Positions 1 to 8,746 of a DNA stretch of 64,000 bases are shown in pieces (position 1 is the stretch's first letter; each line of letters opens with the position of its first letter). This stretch comes from CAZEHS01 sp964511875. GTDB lineage: Bacteria; Bacillota; Clostridia; Peptostreptococcales; Acidaminobacteraceae. The DNA lies in the NCBI GenBank assembly GCA_964511875.1, contig CAZEHS010000001.1:62001-126000 (forward strand). The letters are read 5' to 3'. Below the pieces are notes generated by a model that searched no databases, had not been told where the DNA came from, and was given only the letters and a program-made list of their open reading frames with translations. The position numbers and the translations under genes were made by a program.

Positions 1-1360
1 TGTATCCTAGAACGCCTGCAGCCTCCCGGAACCGACTGCCTATTTTGGTGAAGCCGGATTGCACAGAGCTGTACCCGATAGCCATGTATCTGACGACATA
101 GGCAAAGAGGAGCATCACCAGCCCGGAACTGAGAACCAGCTTTTTAGTTTCCGGATTAAAAACTTGATAAACCGGATACAGCAGCCCATCCAGACTGACA
201 AAGAGGATAAGGGTTCCGACAGCGATAATCGCTCCTGGAACGGAATAACCTACTTGGGTCATCCGATTGATTAACCGCGAAATTCGACTCCCCATAAAAC
301 GTGTCCGATGTCCAATCAGAACACTTAGCGTCAGAATAATCAAAGCTGCCAGAGTACTCATGACCACTGTGCTTCCAAAAACGTTGAGAATACTGAACAC
401 ATCAACCTTCTCCCAAGCTAACGCTGCCCAGAATATCATCTGTCCCACTGGAATGACGAAGGCTATCCCGAAAACGGCTGTTAGAAATCCCACAGCCAGG
501 GTTCTGCCGAATCGACGGAGTTTCACCGGACTCAGCGCTCCGGATTTCCCTGAACCGATAGAATACCCTCTTCTGCCCCTTAGCCACTCCTCTGCGCTCT
601 GGATTATCAGGATCCCCGCTAAAAGTCCCAGGGATAAGCGGCCTGCCAATCCAAGATCCCGCATGCCGAACCAGGCTTTGAAAATCAGGGTACTGACCGT
701 TTGCAGGCCATAATACTTCACAACGCCAAAATCACTGACGGTTTCCATCAGCACCAGGATCATAGCCCCCATCAAAGGTATCCGGATCAAAGGAAGGATT
801 ACCTTCACCAGAATGCCGCGGCTGTCATAACCAATTACCCGGGCATTTTCTATGAACTGAGCAGAATGCTGTTTCAAGAATGATTTTACGATGATATACA
901 CATACGGATAAAGGGTGATGATAAAAATAAAAACTGCTCCCGGCAAAGACATGATATCCAGCCAGTTTTGAGGAATCTGAAGTCCCCAGCCCCTCGCTGC
1001 GGTCTGTACACTCCCTGTATAACTGAGCATTCCCGCGTAAACATAAGCTGCGATGTATGGTGGGATGGCAATGGGAAGCACCAACAGCCATTCGAAGGTA
1101 TTTCTGAAAGGGAAATCAAAACAGCTGACCAGCCATGCCCCCAGGACACCGATCACTCCAGCACCCAATACTGAAAGAAAGGCCAGCCATAATGTCGTTA
1201 TGACTGCCTCCCCCAGCAGAAATTTCAGGAGGTGGTCCCAGTTGTCTGTTTCAAGACCCCAGGTGCGAAGCGCCAGCAATAGTACCGGAGATAACAGGAT
1301 TATGACGGCCAGTCCTGTGACCTGATCCGATAGGGATATATTTTTTTGCTGACGCATCAT
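1..1360 (-). CDS. Ferric iron ABC transporter permease, FbpB-like (partial, 3' end outside window)
   Basis: This reading frame starts at ATG 1360 (a second ATG lies at 1357) behind a GGAGGTG ribosome binding site and stays open for about 453 codons to the left edge. The translation is a chain of long hydrophobic helices with two halves typical of fused binding-protein-dependent permeases. The EAA-like region near codon 180 (GYDSRGILVKVILPLIRIPL) is the contact site for the ATPase. Family members are about 520-560 residues long, so roughly the last 100 are missing here. It lies 15 bp downstream of a ferric-iron binding protein gene and so probably forms the membrane channel of that importer. 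The ATPase gene would be expected just beyond the left edge. A related thiamine or spermidine permease is possible, but the neighbour favours iron. Confidence 0.8.
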   Translation of the reverse strand, partial: MMRQQKNISLSDQVTGLAVIILLSPVLLLALRTWGLETDNWDHLLKFLLGEAVITTLWLAFLSVLGAGVIGVLGAWLVSCFDFPFRNTFEWLLVLPIAIPPYIAAYVYAGMLSYTGSVQTAARGWGLQIPQNWLDIMSLPGAVFIFIITLYPYVYIIVKSFLKQHSAQFIENARVIGYDSRGILVKVILPLIRIPLMGAMILVLMETVSDFGVVKYYGLQTVSTLIFKAWFGMRDLGLAGRLSLGLLAGILIIQSAEEWLRGRRGYSIGSGKSGALSPVKLRRFGRTLAVGFLTAVFGIAFVIPVGQMIFWAALAWEKVDVFSILNVFGSTVVMSTLAALIILTLSVLIGHRTRFMGSRISRLINRMTQVGYSVPGAIIAVGTLILFVSLDGLLYPVYQVFNPETKKLVLSSGLVMLLFAYVVRYMAIGYSSVQSGFTKIGSRFREAAGVLGY

Positions 1361-1375
1361 GACACCTCCATTTGA

Positions 1376-2437
1376 TTACTTCCAGCCAACCTCTCCTAAC
1401 AGACGGACTGCATCCGTATTGAAATCCCCCAGTGCGTTCAACGGGATTTCCTGCTCTTTGAACGACCCCCACGATTTTAGGAGCTCTGATGGTTCCACCT
1501 TGGGATTGACGGGATATTCATAGTTTGCTTCAGCGTATAGCTTCTGCGCTTCTTCGCCAGATAGGTATTCCATTAACATAATTGCAGCGTCCTTGTTCCT
1601 AGACACTTTCGTCAGGCCGACACCAGAAATATTCACATGGGTTCCTGAACCGTTTTGGTCAGGGAAGAATACGCCCAGTTCCTCAGCAACCTTTTTTTCT
1701 TCAGGGTCCGAAGAATTCAGCATCTGTCCGAAATAGTACGTGTTCATCACTGCGATATCACCCAAACCCGCTGCAATGGCTTTCGCCTGATCCCGGTCTC
1801 CACCCTCCGGATCCCTGGCCATATTCTTCACAATTCCCGCTGCCCATGCCTTTGCGGAAGCTTCCCCGTTCAGCTCAAGGAAGGAGGCCAGCAGGGATTG
1901 GTTGTAGACATTCTCTGAGGACCGTATCAGGATTTTCTTCTCCCAGCGGGGATCTGTCAGTTCTGCATATGTTGAGAGATCCGCAGGATTCACCCTTTCC
2001 TTGGAATAGATAAGGACCCGAGCCCGTTTTGTCATGCCGTACCACTGCCCATCCTGATCCCTGAATTTCTCAGGTATATTAGCATCCAGTGTCTCGCTGG
2101 AAGCTGTCTGCAGCAGTTCTGCAGTCTTCGCCAGGTGCAGTCTGCCTGCATCGGCTAACACCAGGAGATCCGCCTCTGAATCAGCTCCTTCAGTTTTCAA
2201 CCGTTCAATCAACTCATCCGATTTTCCTTTGACGACATTAACCTTAATTCCTGTTTGTTCCGTGAATTTTTGATAGAGAGCATCATCTGATTCATAATGC
2301 CGATCCGTGAAGAGATTTACGGATTTCTGGGTTGCCGACGTCGGTGACGATTCGCCTGCAGGCGCTGCTGCACAGCCTGTAAATGCTAAAACCGCTGCCA
2401 TCGCTAAAGATGTTACTGCCAGTATGCTTCTTTTCAT
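1376..2437 (-). CDS. Ferric iron ABC transporter substrate-binding lipoprotein (FbpA/FutA-like)
   Basis: A 353-residue extracytoplasmic solute-binding protein. The N-terminus has a lipoprotein signal (MKRSILAVTSLAMAAV followed by LAFTGC), so the mature protein should be lipid-anchored at Cys21. The body matches the bacterial type 1 periplasmic binding family for Fe3+: NLFTDRHYESDD near residue 42, a conserved INPADL-like segment, and a Tyr-rich segment (MNTYYFGQML) where iron-binding tyrosines normally sit. The ATG at 2437 follows a GGAGGAGAAT ribosome binding site. The permease gene starts 15 bp downstream, so the two are one transcript. A Fur-like palindrome directly upstream (2451-2469) suggests repression by iron. 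The exact ferric ligand cannot be told from sequence. Confidence 0.85.
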   Translation of the reverse strand: MKRSILAVTSLAMAAVLAFTGCAAAPAGESSPTSATQKSVNLFTDRHYESDDALYQKFTEQTGIKVNVVKGKSDELIERLKTEGADSEADLLVLADAGRLHLAKTAELLQTASSETLDANIPEKFRDQDGQWYGMTKRARVLIYSKERVNPADLSTYAELTDPRWEKKILIRSSENVYNQSLLASFLELNGEASAKAWAAGIVKNMARDPEGGDRDQAKAIAAGLGDIAVMNTYYFGQMLNSSDPEEKKVAEELGVFFPDQNGSGTHVNISGVGLTKVSRNKDAAIMLMEYLSGEEAQKLYAEANYEYPVNPKVEPSELLKSWGSFKEQEIPLNALGDFNTDAVRLLGEVGWK

Positions 2438-2450
2438 ATTCTCCTCCAGT

Positions 2451-2469
2451 GATATTGATTATCATTTGC
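2451..2469 (-). promoter_or_regulatory. Fur-like operator upstream of the ferric iron importer
   Basis: The 19-bp segment GATATTGATTATCATTTGC agrees with the E. coli Fur consensus at about 15 of 19 positions and is an imperfect inverted repeat. It ends about 14 bp before the start codon of the iron-binding protein. A second, weaker AT-rich half-palindrome (TGATAATTAATCTCA) lies at about 2517-2531. A Fur-type repressor here is inference. The only Fur-family gene in the window is at 29342 and is more likely a zinc or peroxide regulator. Confidence 0.5.
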
Positions 2470-2597
2470 TGTTGCTCGTTAAGCATAACGGACTGATACA
2501 ATTTTGTCAATCGCTAATGATAATTAATCTCATAAAAACCAAACATTCAATACGCTTCGACTCAGAACATATAGGAATCCCGAGTAGGTCAAAAAGT

Positions 2598-3362
2598 TTA
2601 GATGTTATAGGTGATGATCCGGTTTAAAAATACCCGTGTGCGTTCCTTCTTTGGTTTTTCAAATATTTCTTCAGGAGGACCCTCTTCCACAATTACGCCG
2701 TTATCCAGAAAAATGACCCGGTGAGCTGCTTCCTTGGCGAACGCCATTTCATGGGTCACGATAAGCATCGTCATTCCTTCATTAGCCAAAGACTTCATGA
2801 CCTCCAGTACTTCACCCACCAGCTCAGGATCCAGGGCCGATGTCGGCTCATCAAATAGCATGATTTTCGGATCCATAGCCAATGCTCTGGCAATGGCCAC
2901 CCGCTGCTGCTGGCCTCCGGAAAGCTGGGCTGGATAGACCTCCGCCTTTTCTTCAAGCCCCACCTTACGGAGCAGCTCAAGAGCTTTTATCCGGGTCTGC
3001 TCAGGTGGTACCTTCTTGACTGTCTGTGGGGCCAGCATCACATTTTCCAAGGCTGTCATATGAGGAAACAGATTGAACCGCTGAAAAACCATTCCTGTTT
3101 CAGCGCAGATTTCCAGGGCTCGCTGAGGTGACTGCCGGTGGATATCCTTCCCATCCCGGCGTTCATCCAGGAGCCGCCCTCCGATGCTGATTTTACCGTC
3201 TGTAATCCGTTCCAGATGATTCAAGGACCGAAGCAGGGTACTTTTACCGGATCCACTGGGTCCGATGATGCACACCACTTCCCCCTGATTCACCGTCAGA
3301 TCGATACCCTTCAGTACCTCAAGTGTTCCAAACTTCTTATGCACATTCTCTAAACGGATCAC
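2598..3362 (-). CDS. Polar amino acid ABC transporter ATP-binding protein (GlnQ/TcyC family)
   Basis: A 254-residue ATPase of an ABC importer for polar amino acids. Walker A is GPSGSGKST near residue 34, the Q-loop is MVFQRFNLFPHM, the signature is LSGGQQQR, and Walker B is IMLFDEPTSALDPE followed by the switch His in IVTHEM. The start is GTG (3362), preceded by AAGGAAGG at a good distance. It is the last of three genes (binding protein, permease, ATPase) read leftwards with gaps of 16 and 24 bp. It powers uptake through the permease at 3387. The length is normal for the family. Confidence 0.93.
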   Translation of the reverse strand: MIRLENVHKKFGTLEVLKGIDLTVNQGEVVCIIGPSGSGKSTLLRSLNHLERITDGKISIGGRLLDERRDGKDIHRQSPQRALEICAETGMVFQRFNLFPHMTALENVMLAPQTVKKVPPEQTRIKALELLRKVGLEEKAEVYPAQLSGGQQQRVAIARALAMDPKIMLFDEPTSALDPELVGEVLEVMKSLANEGMTMLIVTHEMAFAKEAAHRVIFLDNGVIVEEGPPEEIFEKPKKERTRVFLNRIITYNI

Positions 3363-3386
3363 GGAGTTGCCTTCCTTTCTAATTGC

Positions 3387-4064
3387 TCACGACGACAGAT
3401 GTCTGCCTGAACGGGCTTCCAGTTTATCTTGAAAATACGTAAGTACGGAACAGAACAATAGGTACACCACCGCTGCTTCGGTATAAAGCCACAGTGGCTC
3501 GTAGGTTCTCGCCGTAATCTGTTGGGCCACCTGGAAAAGCTCCGTCACCGTGATTGCTGCTGCCAGAGATGTATCCTTCACTAAACCGATAAAGGAATTG
3601 GAAAGCGGAGGAATGGCTACTCGGAGAGCTTGAGGCAGTATGACGTGCCTAAGTGCCAGACCTCGGGAAAGACCGACGGCCTGAGACGCTTCCCACTGTC
3701 CTTTATCAATTGACTGTATTGCCGCCCGGATTGTTTCTGAGTTATACGCCCCAACACTGAGAGTGAAGCCGATGACCGCCGAGACGAAGGCACTCAAGGT
3801 CAATCCGATACTGGGAAGTCCATAAAAAATGATGAACAGCTGCACCAGCAGAGGTGTACCGCGGATGACCCAAACATAGATTTCTGCTATACTTTTCAAC
3901 AATTTATTCGATGAAATCCTGGCCAGTGCTGTAACGAAAGCCAGGAGCAGGCCCAAGGAAAATGAGGTAAGTGCAAGGGGTACTGTGAACATGAGCCCGG
4001 CTTTTATCAAGGGAATCAGGGAATCCCAAAGGATTTCCGCAATTCGCATCATTCTGTCATCCAT
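3387..4064 (-). CDS. Polar amino acid ABC transporter permease (HisM/TcyL family)
   Basis: A 225-residue inner membrane protein with five or so hydrophobic helices. It contains the conserved His/Glu/Gln/Arg/opine permease pattern: WVIRGTPLLVQLFIIFYG, and EAAQ-like EASQAVGLSRGLALRHVILPQALR, which docks to the ATPase. It ends PLWLYTEAAVVYLLFC, as is usual for cystine and glutamine permeases. The ATG at 4064 has a GCAGGTG ribosome binding site. It probably works as a homodimer because only one permease gene is present. Neighbours are the binding protein (16 bp upstream) and the ATPase (24 bp downstream). Confidence 0.93.
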   Translation of the reverse strand: MDDRMMRIAEILWDSLIPLIKAGLMFTVPLALTSFSLGLLLAFVTALARISSNKLLKSIAEIYVWVIRGTPLLVQLFIIFYGLPSIGLTLSAFVSAVIGFTLSVGAYNSETIRAAIQSIDKGQWEASQAVGLSRGLALRHVILPQALRVAIPPLSNSFIGLVKDTSLAAAITVTELFQVAQQITARTYEPLWLYTEAAVVYLLFCSVLTYFQDKLEARSGRHLSS

Positions 4065-4080
4065 TCAGGCACCTGCCATT

Positions 4081-4890
4081 CTATTTTGAAACATCTTCCC
4101 CGAACCATTTCTGTGAAATCTTCAGGTATGTGCCGTCTGTTTTGATTTCTTCCAGAATCCCGTTAATTGCAGCCACCAATTCAGCATTACCTTTATTTAA
4201 AAGGAAACCGGATTGATCGCTTGTATCGGCTTCTGCCACTACTTTGATGGGGGAATCTGGTTGCTGTTTCTTGAAGTCAAGGTATGAGAGGCTGTCATTG
4301 ATAGTAGCATCGATCCGGTTGGATGTCAGCAAATCGATGGATTGATTGAACCCTTCAACCTGTATGATTTCAGCACCATTGGCCTTTGCAATTTCCGCCA
4401 GATTGCTAGTGAGGGTTTGTCCTGCTTTTTTACCTTTCAAGTCAGCAAATCCTTTGATATCGGTATTTGATTCATTCACAATCAGGACCCCGCGGGCTTG
4501 GATATACGGTGTAGAGAAATCGTATTTTTCTACACGATCAGGTCGAATGGTTACTTGGTTGGCCACCATATCAAAACGTTTTGAATCAAGACCGGCGAAC
4601 ATGCCATCCCATTTGGTTTCAACGAATTCCGCTTTGACGCCCAGCCGTTTGGCAACTTCCTCTGCCAGTTCTACGTCAAAACCTGTGAGTTTACCGGACT
4701 CATCATGGAAGGTAAATGGCGCATAGGTACCCTCCGTACCCACGCGGATCACGCCGTTCTCTTTAATCTCATCCAGTAATGTCACTGCTTTTGCTGCATC
4801 GTCCGATTCAGCAGTCTTAGGTGCCGCGCAGCCTGAAAATGCCAGGGCGGAAATAGCAAGAATGATTCCAAATACAAGTCCTTTTCTCAT
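4081..4890 (-). CDS. Amino acid (probably cystine) ABC transporter substrate-binding lipoprotein
   Basis: A 269-residue SBP_bac_3 family protein with a lipoprotein signal ending ALAFSGC. Family motifs are present: GVIRVGTEGTYAPFTF, GKLTGFDVELAEEVAKRLG, and AGLDSKRFDMVANQVTIRPDR. The C-terminal TYLKISQKWFGEDVS segment is typical of cystine-binding proteins such as TcyA/FliY, so cystine is the best guess; glutamine or another polar amino acid is possible. The start at 4890 has a GGAGGAAC ribosome binding site. It heads the three-gene operon. Cystine supply would fit the thiol-rich gene content of the region. Confidence 0.9.
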   Translation of the reverse strand: MRKGLVFGIILAISALAFSGCAAPKTAESDDAAKAVTLLDEIKENGVIRVGTEGTYAPFTFHDESGKLTGFDVELAEEVAKRLGVKAEFVETKWDGMFAGLDSKRFDMVANQVTIRPDRVEKYDFSTPYIQARGVLIVNESNTDIKGFADLKGKKAGQTLTSNLAEIAKANGAEIIQVEGFNQSIDLLTSNRIDATINDSLSYLDFKKQQPDSPIKVVAEADTSDQSGFLLNKGNAELVAAINGILEEIKTDGTYLKISQKWFGEDVSK

Positions 4891-4943
4891 GAGTGGTTCC
4901 TCCAGAATTTTTATTTTTTTAATATACTAAACTGATATGTTTT

Positions 4944-4974
4944 ATCATACACTCTCGTCAACGCATCTGTCAAC
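4944..4974 (-). promoter_or_regulatory. Possible sigma-A-type promoter of the amino acid ABC operon
   Basis: Reading leftwards there is a perfect TTGACA (4974-4969) and a TATGAT (4949-4944) with a 19-bp spacer, which is longer than ideal. It lies 54 bp before the start codon of the binding protein. The region to the right is AT-rich. No riboswitch or T-box pattern was recognised in the leader. Confidence 0.35.
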
Positions 4975-5060
4975 GTAAAATTATAATTAATATCTGTTTT
5001 GTATGATTTCAATTATCCCTTTGACACTTGCTACAAGTAAACACTCGGATAGAGTCAAAT

Positions 5061-5103
5061 AAAAGCCGCAACAGCTCTGCTTAACAGAACCGTTGCGGCT
5101 TTT
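5061..5103 (-). terminator. Rho-independent terminator after the glutamine amidotransferase gene
   Basis: A perfect 12-bp stem AAAAGCCGCAAC / GTTGCGGCTTTT with a 19-nt loop, flanked by A and T tracts, lies 16 bp beyond the stop of the gene at 5119. It could act on both strands, but only the leftward gene ends here. Confidence 0.85.
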
Positions 5104-5118
5104 CTATTTCAGATAATC

Positions 5119-5829
5119 TTAATTACTGCAGAATTGAACAAAATGCCGGAACAACTCTGCTGAATGCGAATCCCTTGTCATCCCTTCCGGATGCCACTGC
5201 ACACCCATCAGTGCTCCATCAGCAGATTCAAATGCCTCCACCACTCCGTCATCTGCAACCGCAGTGATTATTAAGCCATCGCCTAATCTTTTAACAGCCT
5301 GATGATGATAACTGTTCACTAAGGTCGTTTGAGACTTTATTACTCGTTCCAAATTGGATCCCTGGGTTATTCTAATCCTATGGGTTCCTTCTTCTCGAAT
5401 GTCAATATCCTGACGATGGCACAAGGATGCAGCATTCTGAACATGGATATCCTGATAAAGCGATCCACCCAGCGCCGCATTTAAAATCTGCATTCCTCTG
5501 CATATTCCAAGTATCGGCTTTTTCTGCTCAATGGCGGCTTTTATCATCGCTGCTTCAAATTGATCATCAGACAATCGGGTTAAGGTTACTTCTTTAATCG
5601 GTTGCTCCCCATAAAAAAGCGGAGACACGTCTGCTCCTCCGGGAAGCAGCAATCCATCCAAACGCGCCATGATCCGGTCACACCCACTGCTGTCAATGCC
5701 GGAAGGGACCAGAATCACCTCGCCGCCTGCCCGACGAACCGCATCGATGTATGCAGTTTTTATACAATGAGAAATCAGCTGTTTTCCAGGGATATGCATT
5801 GCGGTCATTCCAATAAAAGGCTTATCCAT
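5119..5829 (-). CDS. Class I glutamine amidotransferase, gamma-glutamyl-gamma-aminobutyrate hydrolase-like (PuuD family)
   Basis: A 236-residue cytoplasmic protein of peptidase family C26. The nucleophile Cys is in PILGICRGMQILNAALGG (near residue 97), and the catalytic His and Glu are in GVQWHPEGM near the C-terminus. N-terminal IGMTAMHIPGKQ and the GADVSPLFYGEQ segment are typical of PuuD-like hydrolases that cut gamma-glutamyl bonds. The start at 5829 has an AGGAGGA ribosome binding site. It sits alone between the cystine importer and the ars operon. The substrate could be gamma-glutamyl-GABA or another gamma-glutamyl compound. Confidence 0.88.
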   Translation of the reverse strand: MDKPFIGMTAMHIPGKQLISHCIKTAYIDAVRRAGGEVILVPSGIDSSGCDRIMARLDGLLLPGGADVSPLFYGEQPIKEVTLTRLSDDQFEAAMIKAAIEQKKPILGICRGMQILNAALGGSLYQDIHVQNAASLCHRQDIDIREEGTHRIRITQGSNLERVIKSQTTLVNSYHHQAVKRLGDGLIITAVADDGVVEAFESADGALMGVQWHPEGMTRDSHSAELFRHFVQFCSN

Positions 5830-5875
5830 TCCGAATTGTCCTCCTGATTTGCATCAGATCTGGCTGATAGGTTGG

Positions 5876-6277
5876 TTAGATTTCACCCTTATTAATTCGG
5901 GCTATCAGATCTTCAACCTTCTGGCGGATCAGCTCACGGGTTTCACGATATCCTTCGATTGGGCCACCGGAAGGGTCATCCAATCCCCAATCTTCCTGGT
6001 GGCTATTGGGGATATAAGGGCAAATGACATTACAGCCCATAGTGATGAGAATATCAAGCTCATCCGGAATATCAGTCACCAGCTTCGGCTTAAACCCTGT
6101 CATGTCGACACCGGCCTCCTCCATCACTTGAAGCGCCAGGGGTTTTACTTCGGGGTATTTTTCAGTACCGGCAGAATAAGCTTCCAGCACATCCGAACCC
6201 AAGTGTTTTGCCCACCCTTCAGCCATCTGTGAGCGACAGGAATTATGAACGCAGACGAACGCGACTTTCTTTTTCAT
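5876..6277 (-). CDS. arsC: Arsenate reductase ArsC (thioredoxin-coupled, low-molecular-weight phosphatase type)
   Basis: A 133-residue enzyme that reduces arsenate to arsenite. The P-loop VCVHNSCRSQMAEGW (Cys11, phosphatase-like CX5R) begins near residue 8. A second cysteine in ITMGCNVICPYIP provides the redox cascade cysteines of the thioredoxin-dependent ArsC family (B. subtilis/S. aureus type). The following WGLDDPSG loop carries the general acid Asp. The start codon lies 1 bp beyond the stop of the arsenite pump gene, and its GGGAGG site is inside that gene's end, so the two are translationally coupled. Electrons probably come from one of the thioredoxin systems in this window. Confidence 0.95.
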   Translation of the reverse strand: MKKKVAFVCVHNSCRSQMAEGWAKHLGSDVLEAYSAGTEKYPEVKPLALQVMEEAGVDMTGFKPKLVTDIPDELDILITMGCNVICPYIPNSHQEDWGLDDPSGGPIEGYRETRELIRQKVEDLIARINKGEI

Positions 6278-6278
6278 T

Positions 6279-7337
6279 TCAACCTCCCTGTTTTTCCGGA
6301 AACCAGTGCCGGGTATTGTTGGCTATTTTTACAAGCATCAGCATGACCGGCACTTCCGTCAGAACACCTACGACCGTTGCCAAAGCTGCCCCGGACTGTA
6401 AACCGAACAGCGAAACAGCCACGGCGACGGCCAGTTCAAAGAAATTACTGGCACCGATCATCCCGGCAGGAGCCGCGATATCATGCTTCAGCTTCCAAGC
6501 TCTGGACCAGAGGTATGCAACGAAAAAAATGAATACTGTTTGGATAATCAGTGGGATTGCGATCAATCCGATGTGCAGGGGATTGGACAGGATTGTCTCT
6601 CCCTGGAATGAGAAAAGGATCACCAGCGTAAGCAGAAGGCCGATTACCGTGATGTTGCTGAATTTAGGAATGAACTGCTTTTCAAAATATTCCAGTCCCT
6701 GATGAGCCACAATGACCCGGCGGGTGATGTATCCTGCTGCCAAGGGGATGACTACGAACAGGAATACCGAAAGGAACAGCGTGTCGTACGGAACCACAAC
6801 ATTGCTGATTCCTAACAGGAATGCCACGATCGGGGTGAATAAAACCAGGATGATCAGATCATTCACGGCTACTTGCACAAGCGTATAGGCGGGATCACCA
6901 TCGGTCAGATAACTCCATACAAAGACCATGGCAGTACACGGAGCTGCTCCGAGCAAAACCGCACCGGCCAGATATTCCGTTGCCAGACCGGCTTCAATCA
7001 GACCAGCGAACACCACTTTCAGGAAAAACCAAGCAATCGCATACATGGTGAAGGGCTTGATCAGCCAGTTTGTCACACAGGTGACCACCAGTCCCTGAGG
7101 CTTTTTTGTGGCATTGACGATACTGGAGAAATCCACCTTCAGCATCATGGGGTAGATCATCAGCCAGATCAGGATGGCTACAGGAATTGATACACGGGCA
7201 TATTCATATTTTGCCAGGGTCTCCGGAAAAGCTGGAAACAGTTGACCAATGGCAACACCGGCGATTATGCACAGGGCGACCCATACGGTGAGGTATTTCT
7301 CAAAAACACTCATTTTCTTGATCTTTTCGTTTTTCAT
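6279..7337 (-). CDS. acr3: Arsenite efflux pump, ACR3 family
   Basis: A 352-residue membrane protein with about ten hydrophobic helices. It carries the ACR3 signature region AGAVLLGAAPCTAMVFVWSYLTDGD, with the essential Cys in the fourth helix, and the late GASNFFELAVAVAVSLFG motif. An upstream in-frame codon at 7370 has no ribosome binding site and overlaps the preceding gene. ATG 7337 has GAGGAG at 7 nt and starts MKNEKIKKMSVFEKYL, as in relatives. It exports arsenite and feeds on the product of the ArsC encoded next to it. It belongs to the operon headed by ArsR. Confidence 0.95.
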   Translation of the reverse strand: MKNEKIKKMSVFEKYLTVWVALCIIAGVAIGQLFPAFPETLAKYEYARVSIPVAILIWLMIYPMMLKVDFSSIVNATKKPQGLVVTCVTNWLIKPFTMYAIAWFFLKVVFAGLIEAGLATEYLAGAVLLGAAPCTAMVFVWSYLTDGDPAYTLVQVAVNDLIILVLFTPIVAFLLGISNVVVPYDTLFLSVFLFVVIPLAAGYITRRVIVAHQGLEYFEKQFIPKFSNITVIGLLLTLVILFSFQGETILSNPLHIGLIAIPLIIQTVFIFFVAYLWSRAWKLKHDIAAPAGMIGASNFFELAVAVAVSLFGLQSGAALATVVGVLTEVPVMLMLVKIANNTRHWFPEKQGG

Positions 7338-7366
7338 ATAGTGACTCCTCGTGAATTTGTCGGTTG

Positions 7367-8248
7367 TCAATTTGTAAATTTCATTGGAATGAGCAGGACG
7401 GATGCTGGAGAATGCCTTGCCACGTTGTGGCTGACACTGCCCAGGAAAACCTCCTGAATCCGGCCGCGTCCCTGGCTTCCCATCACCACAAGCTGTACAT
7501 TCTCTTCACGGATCAGGTTTAGGATTTCACCAGTAGGTGAACCATAGCGCAGGACTGTCTCCACTTCAACATTCGCTATACGCTTAAGCGTTTTCTTCAG
7601 GTCATCGAGCCGCTCACCGTCAATCCGGTTGAATTCATCGATGGAATCCTCCAGATAGGGGGCGATCCGCTGTTTATCCTGTACATGAAGCAGAGTCACT
7701 TTCTTTACGCCGTCCGTAACCATTTTTTCTAAATACTCAAATGCATGATCCGAACCCTCGGAAAAATCCGTCGGAAACAGAACATGGTTGCCGATGTCAC
7801 ACCCAATCGATTTGATGCAGGACAGCCCGTCTTTATCGCTTTCTGCCAGACGGATAAGCAGGACAGGCTTCTGTGAATTATGGATGATTTCGTAGGCTAA
7901 ACCTCCGAAGAAAATTTCTTTCGTAAGAGAGTGTTCCTGAGCACCTACGACAATGATTGAAAAATCTTCTTCAACAGCGATATGATGAAGCATCTGCTTG
8001 GCTACTCCCGTTACAACCCGACTTTCCACCTTGTATCCCTGGTTTTCCAGTATCGCCTGCTGCTCACGCAGGCTGTTTCCGGGCGTAGCAGTATCATAAG
8101 CCAGCGCTAAGGATGCCGCAGCCTGCAAACTGACACATTGCAGCAGTAAACATTCTTCCGTGCCGTACGCCTGTAAGCTTCCAAGGCAACTGATCAAGGC
8201 GTTTGATGCATCTGATAAATCTGTTGCGACAATGATTTTTCTGAACAT
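7367..8248 (-). CDS. Universal stress protein with two UspA domains
   Basis: A 293-residue protein made of two UspA domains (about 1-145 and 150-293). Each starts with a beta strand: FRKIIVATDLSDASN, and VLFPTDFSEGSDHAFEY in the second. The second domain has the ATP-binding G-2x-G-9x-G-S pattern (VVMGSQGRGRIQEVFLGSVS). The first has the weaker VVGAQEHSLTKEIFFGG, which may not bind ATP. The start at 8248 has a GGAGG site. Its position inside an arsenic operon between ArsR and ACR3 is unusual and implies induction by arsenite. Its biochemical role there is unknown. Confidence 0.92.
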   Translation of the reverse strand: MFRKIIVATDLSDASNALISCLGSLQAYGTEECLLLQCVSLQAAASLALAYDTATPGNSLREQQAILENQGYKVESRVVTGVAKQMLHHIAVEEDFSIIVVGAQEHSLTKEIFFGGLAYEIIHNSQKPVLLIRLAESDKDGLSCIKSIGCDIGNHVLFPTDFSEGSDHAFEYLEKMVTDGVKKVTLLHVQDKQRIAPYLEDSIDEFNRIDGERLDDLKKTLKRIANVEVETVLRYGSPTGEILNLIREENVQLVVMGSQGRGRIQEVFLGSVSHNVARHSPASVLLIPMKFTN

Positions 8249-8347
8249 TTAAAATCCTCCTTGATATGGTATCGATGGTGTGATTCCGTCCGAAATCATA
8301 TTGTTCTTATTCTCGATTCCATAGTGGGATCAAGAATCTTCATGGTC

Positions 8348-8713
8348 TTACTTGTTTTTCTCCTTTTTTACGGCTGTTTTTTCACTGCAATCGTTTTGTT
8401 TTAACACTTCCTTACACAGACACTCCTCAGAATCTGCAGTCAAATGATTGAAATAGCTGATTAATGCCTGTGATGCCTCAGTATTAAGACCGTAATAGCT
8501 CCACAGCCCCTCTTTCCTGCATGTTACCAATCCGCTTTCCATCAGGGACTTCATATGATGGGAAAGGGTAGGCTGCGTGAATTCAAAAAATGCTTGAATG
8601 TCACAGGCGCAGCGTTCGCCGCAGGAGAGAATCTCGATGATTTTCAATCTGCTTGGATCAGAAAGTGCTTTAAAGATTTTGGCATTCACCTCATATGGGT
8701 TCGTCTGGAACAC
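8348..8713 (-). CDS. arsR: ArsR/SmtB family arsenite-responsive repressor
   Basis: A 121-residue winged-helix repressor. The helix-turn-helix is FEFTQPTLSHHMKSLMESGLV and the helix-3 metal site is GERCACDI, the CxC arrangement that binds As(III) in the ArsR family. A further Cys pair occurs near the C-terminus (EECLCKE). The frame is bounded upstream by a TAG, so the only starts are GTG 8713, which touches its AGGAG site with almost no spacer, or GTG 8689. The true start is therefore uncertain. It is the first gene of the ars operon and its own promoter carries a matching operator. Confidence 0.93.
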   Translation of the reverse strand: MFQTNPYEVNAKIFKALSDPSRLKIIEILSCGERCACDIQAFFEFTQPTLSHHMKSLMESGLVTCRKEGLWSYYGLNTEASQALISYFNHLTADSEECLCKEVLKQNDCSEKTAVKKEKNK

Positions 8714-8746
8714 CTCCTAATTACATAGTCATTTGTCTATATAGCA

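Noticed and set aside
59..1325. Several rightward ORFs at the left edge
   Set aside because: They lie opposite the long hydrophobic leftward frame of the permease, have no ribosome binding sites and show low-complexity, unlike-protein composition.
4957..4974. GTCAAC direct repeat as a third pho-box
   Set aside because: The period is 12 bp and the sequence lacks CTGTCA in both halves; it overlaps the ordinary promoter.
4891..5060. T-box or SAM riboswitch in the leader of the amino acid importer
   Set aside because: No T-box core sequence or multi-stem aptamer was visible; the leader is short and AT-rich.
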